Positions 44,267-44,280 of a stretch of DNA of 44,280 bases are shown here, in pieces (the stretch's first letter is position 1; the number at the start of each line of letters is the position of its first letter). The DNA comes from an uncultured Pelagibacteraceae bacterium (GTDB lineage Bacteria; Pseudomonadota; Alphaproteobacteria; Pelagibacterales; Pelagibacteraceae), in the NCBI GenBank assembly GCA_902592965.1, contig CACJGL010000009.1:1-44280 (forward strand). The letters are read 5' to 3'. A program made the position numbers and the translations under genes. The notes under the pieces are model-generated. The model did not search any database, was not told the origin of the DNA, and saw nothing but the letters and a program-made list of their open reading frames with translations.

Positions 44267-44280
44267 TAGATTTTTTTAAT

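Overview
The window looks like a SAR11-type alphaproteobacterium (Pelagibacterales). The DNA is very AT-rich, genes are packed with 0-10 bp gaps or 1-14 bp overlaps, and proteins are Lys/Ile/Asn-rich. Several gene orders are typical of Alphaproteobacteria: metY / rplM-rpsI / argC, then rlpA-like / dacC / tmk / holB / metG / tatD / MBL hydrolase, ssb-gyrA-coaD opposite uvrA, and scpB-tatABC-serS-yajC-secDF. The call rests on composition and synteny recognised by eye, not on a search.

Layout. 1-8705: end of a probable heme A synthase gene, a methyltransferase-like gene, an alpha/beta hydrolase coupled to metY, then rplM-rpsI-argC-small lipoprotein-hom and two transporter genes on the + strand. 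8706-12307 is the accessory-looking part: a 531-bp gene-free gap (huge for this genome style), a short ogt gene, an unusually GC-rich structured RNA candidate (9518-9703, - strand), a missed 59-residue membrane protein, a tyrosine recombinase with a 14-7-14 inverted repeat touching its start codon, a glycosyltransferase and a GIY-YIG protein that ends at a tRNA-Glu. 12310-14724: tRNA-Glu, glpX, SbmA/BacA-like transporter, NDUFS4-like complex I subunit and tRNA-Pro on the - strand. 14820-17042: zinc-ribbon protein, nhaA and a glutathione peroxidase on +. 17037-25326: a long - strand run joining DNA replication (holB, tmk), translation (metG), and cell-wall remodelling (dacC-type carboxypeptidase, RlpA-like SPOR lipoprotein, MltB-type transglycosylase), ending with rarD. 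25387-29445: tRNA-Ser, sdhE, recG, DUF502, a Tat-type M48 lipoprotein and tRNA-Lys. 29496-34688: tgt, cyclophilin, coaD, gyrA, ssb (-), opposite uvrA (34769-37645, +). 38284-44266: secF, secD, yajC, serS, tatC, tatB, tatA, scpB (-): the export machinery of both the Sec and Tat pathways.

The main points for a second look are: (1) an unrecognised ~190-nt RNA with three GNRA-capped hairpins, directly upstream of ogt; (2) a recombinase-core-like inverted repeat at the integrase start; (3) a queuine tRNA-ribosyltransferase that has lost all four zinc ligands; (4) an RlpA-family protein that has lost both residues thought to be catalytic; (5) two protein genes that start 2-4 nt after a tRNA CCA end; (6) a perfect palindrome between divergent ssb and uvrA.
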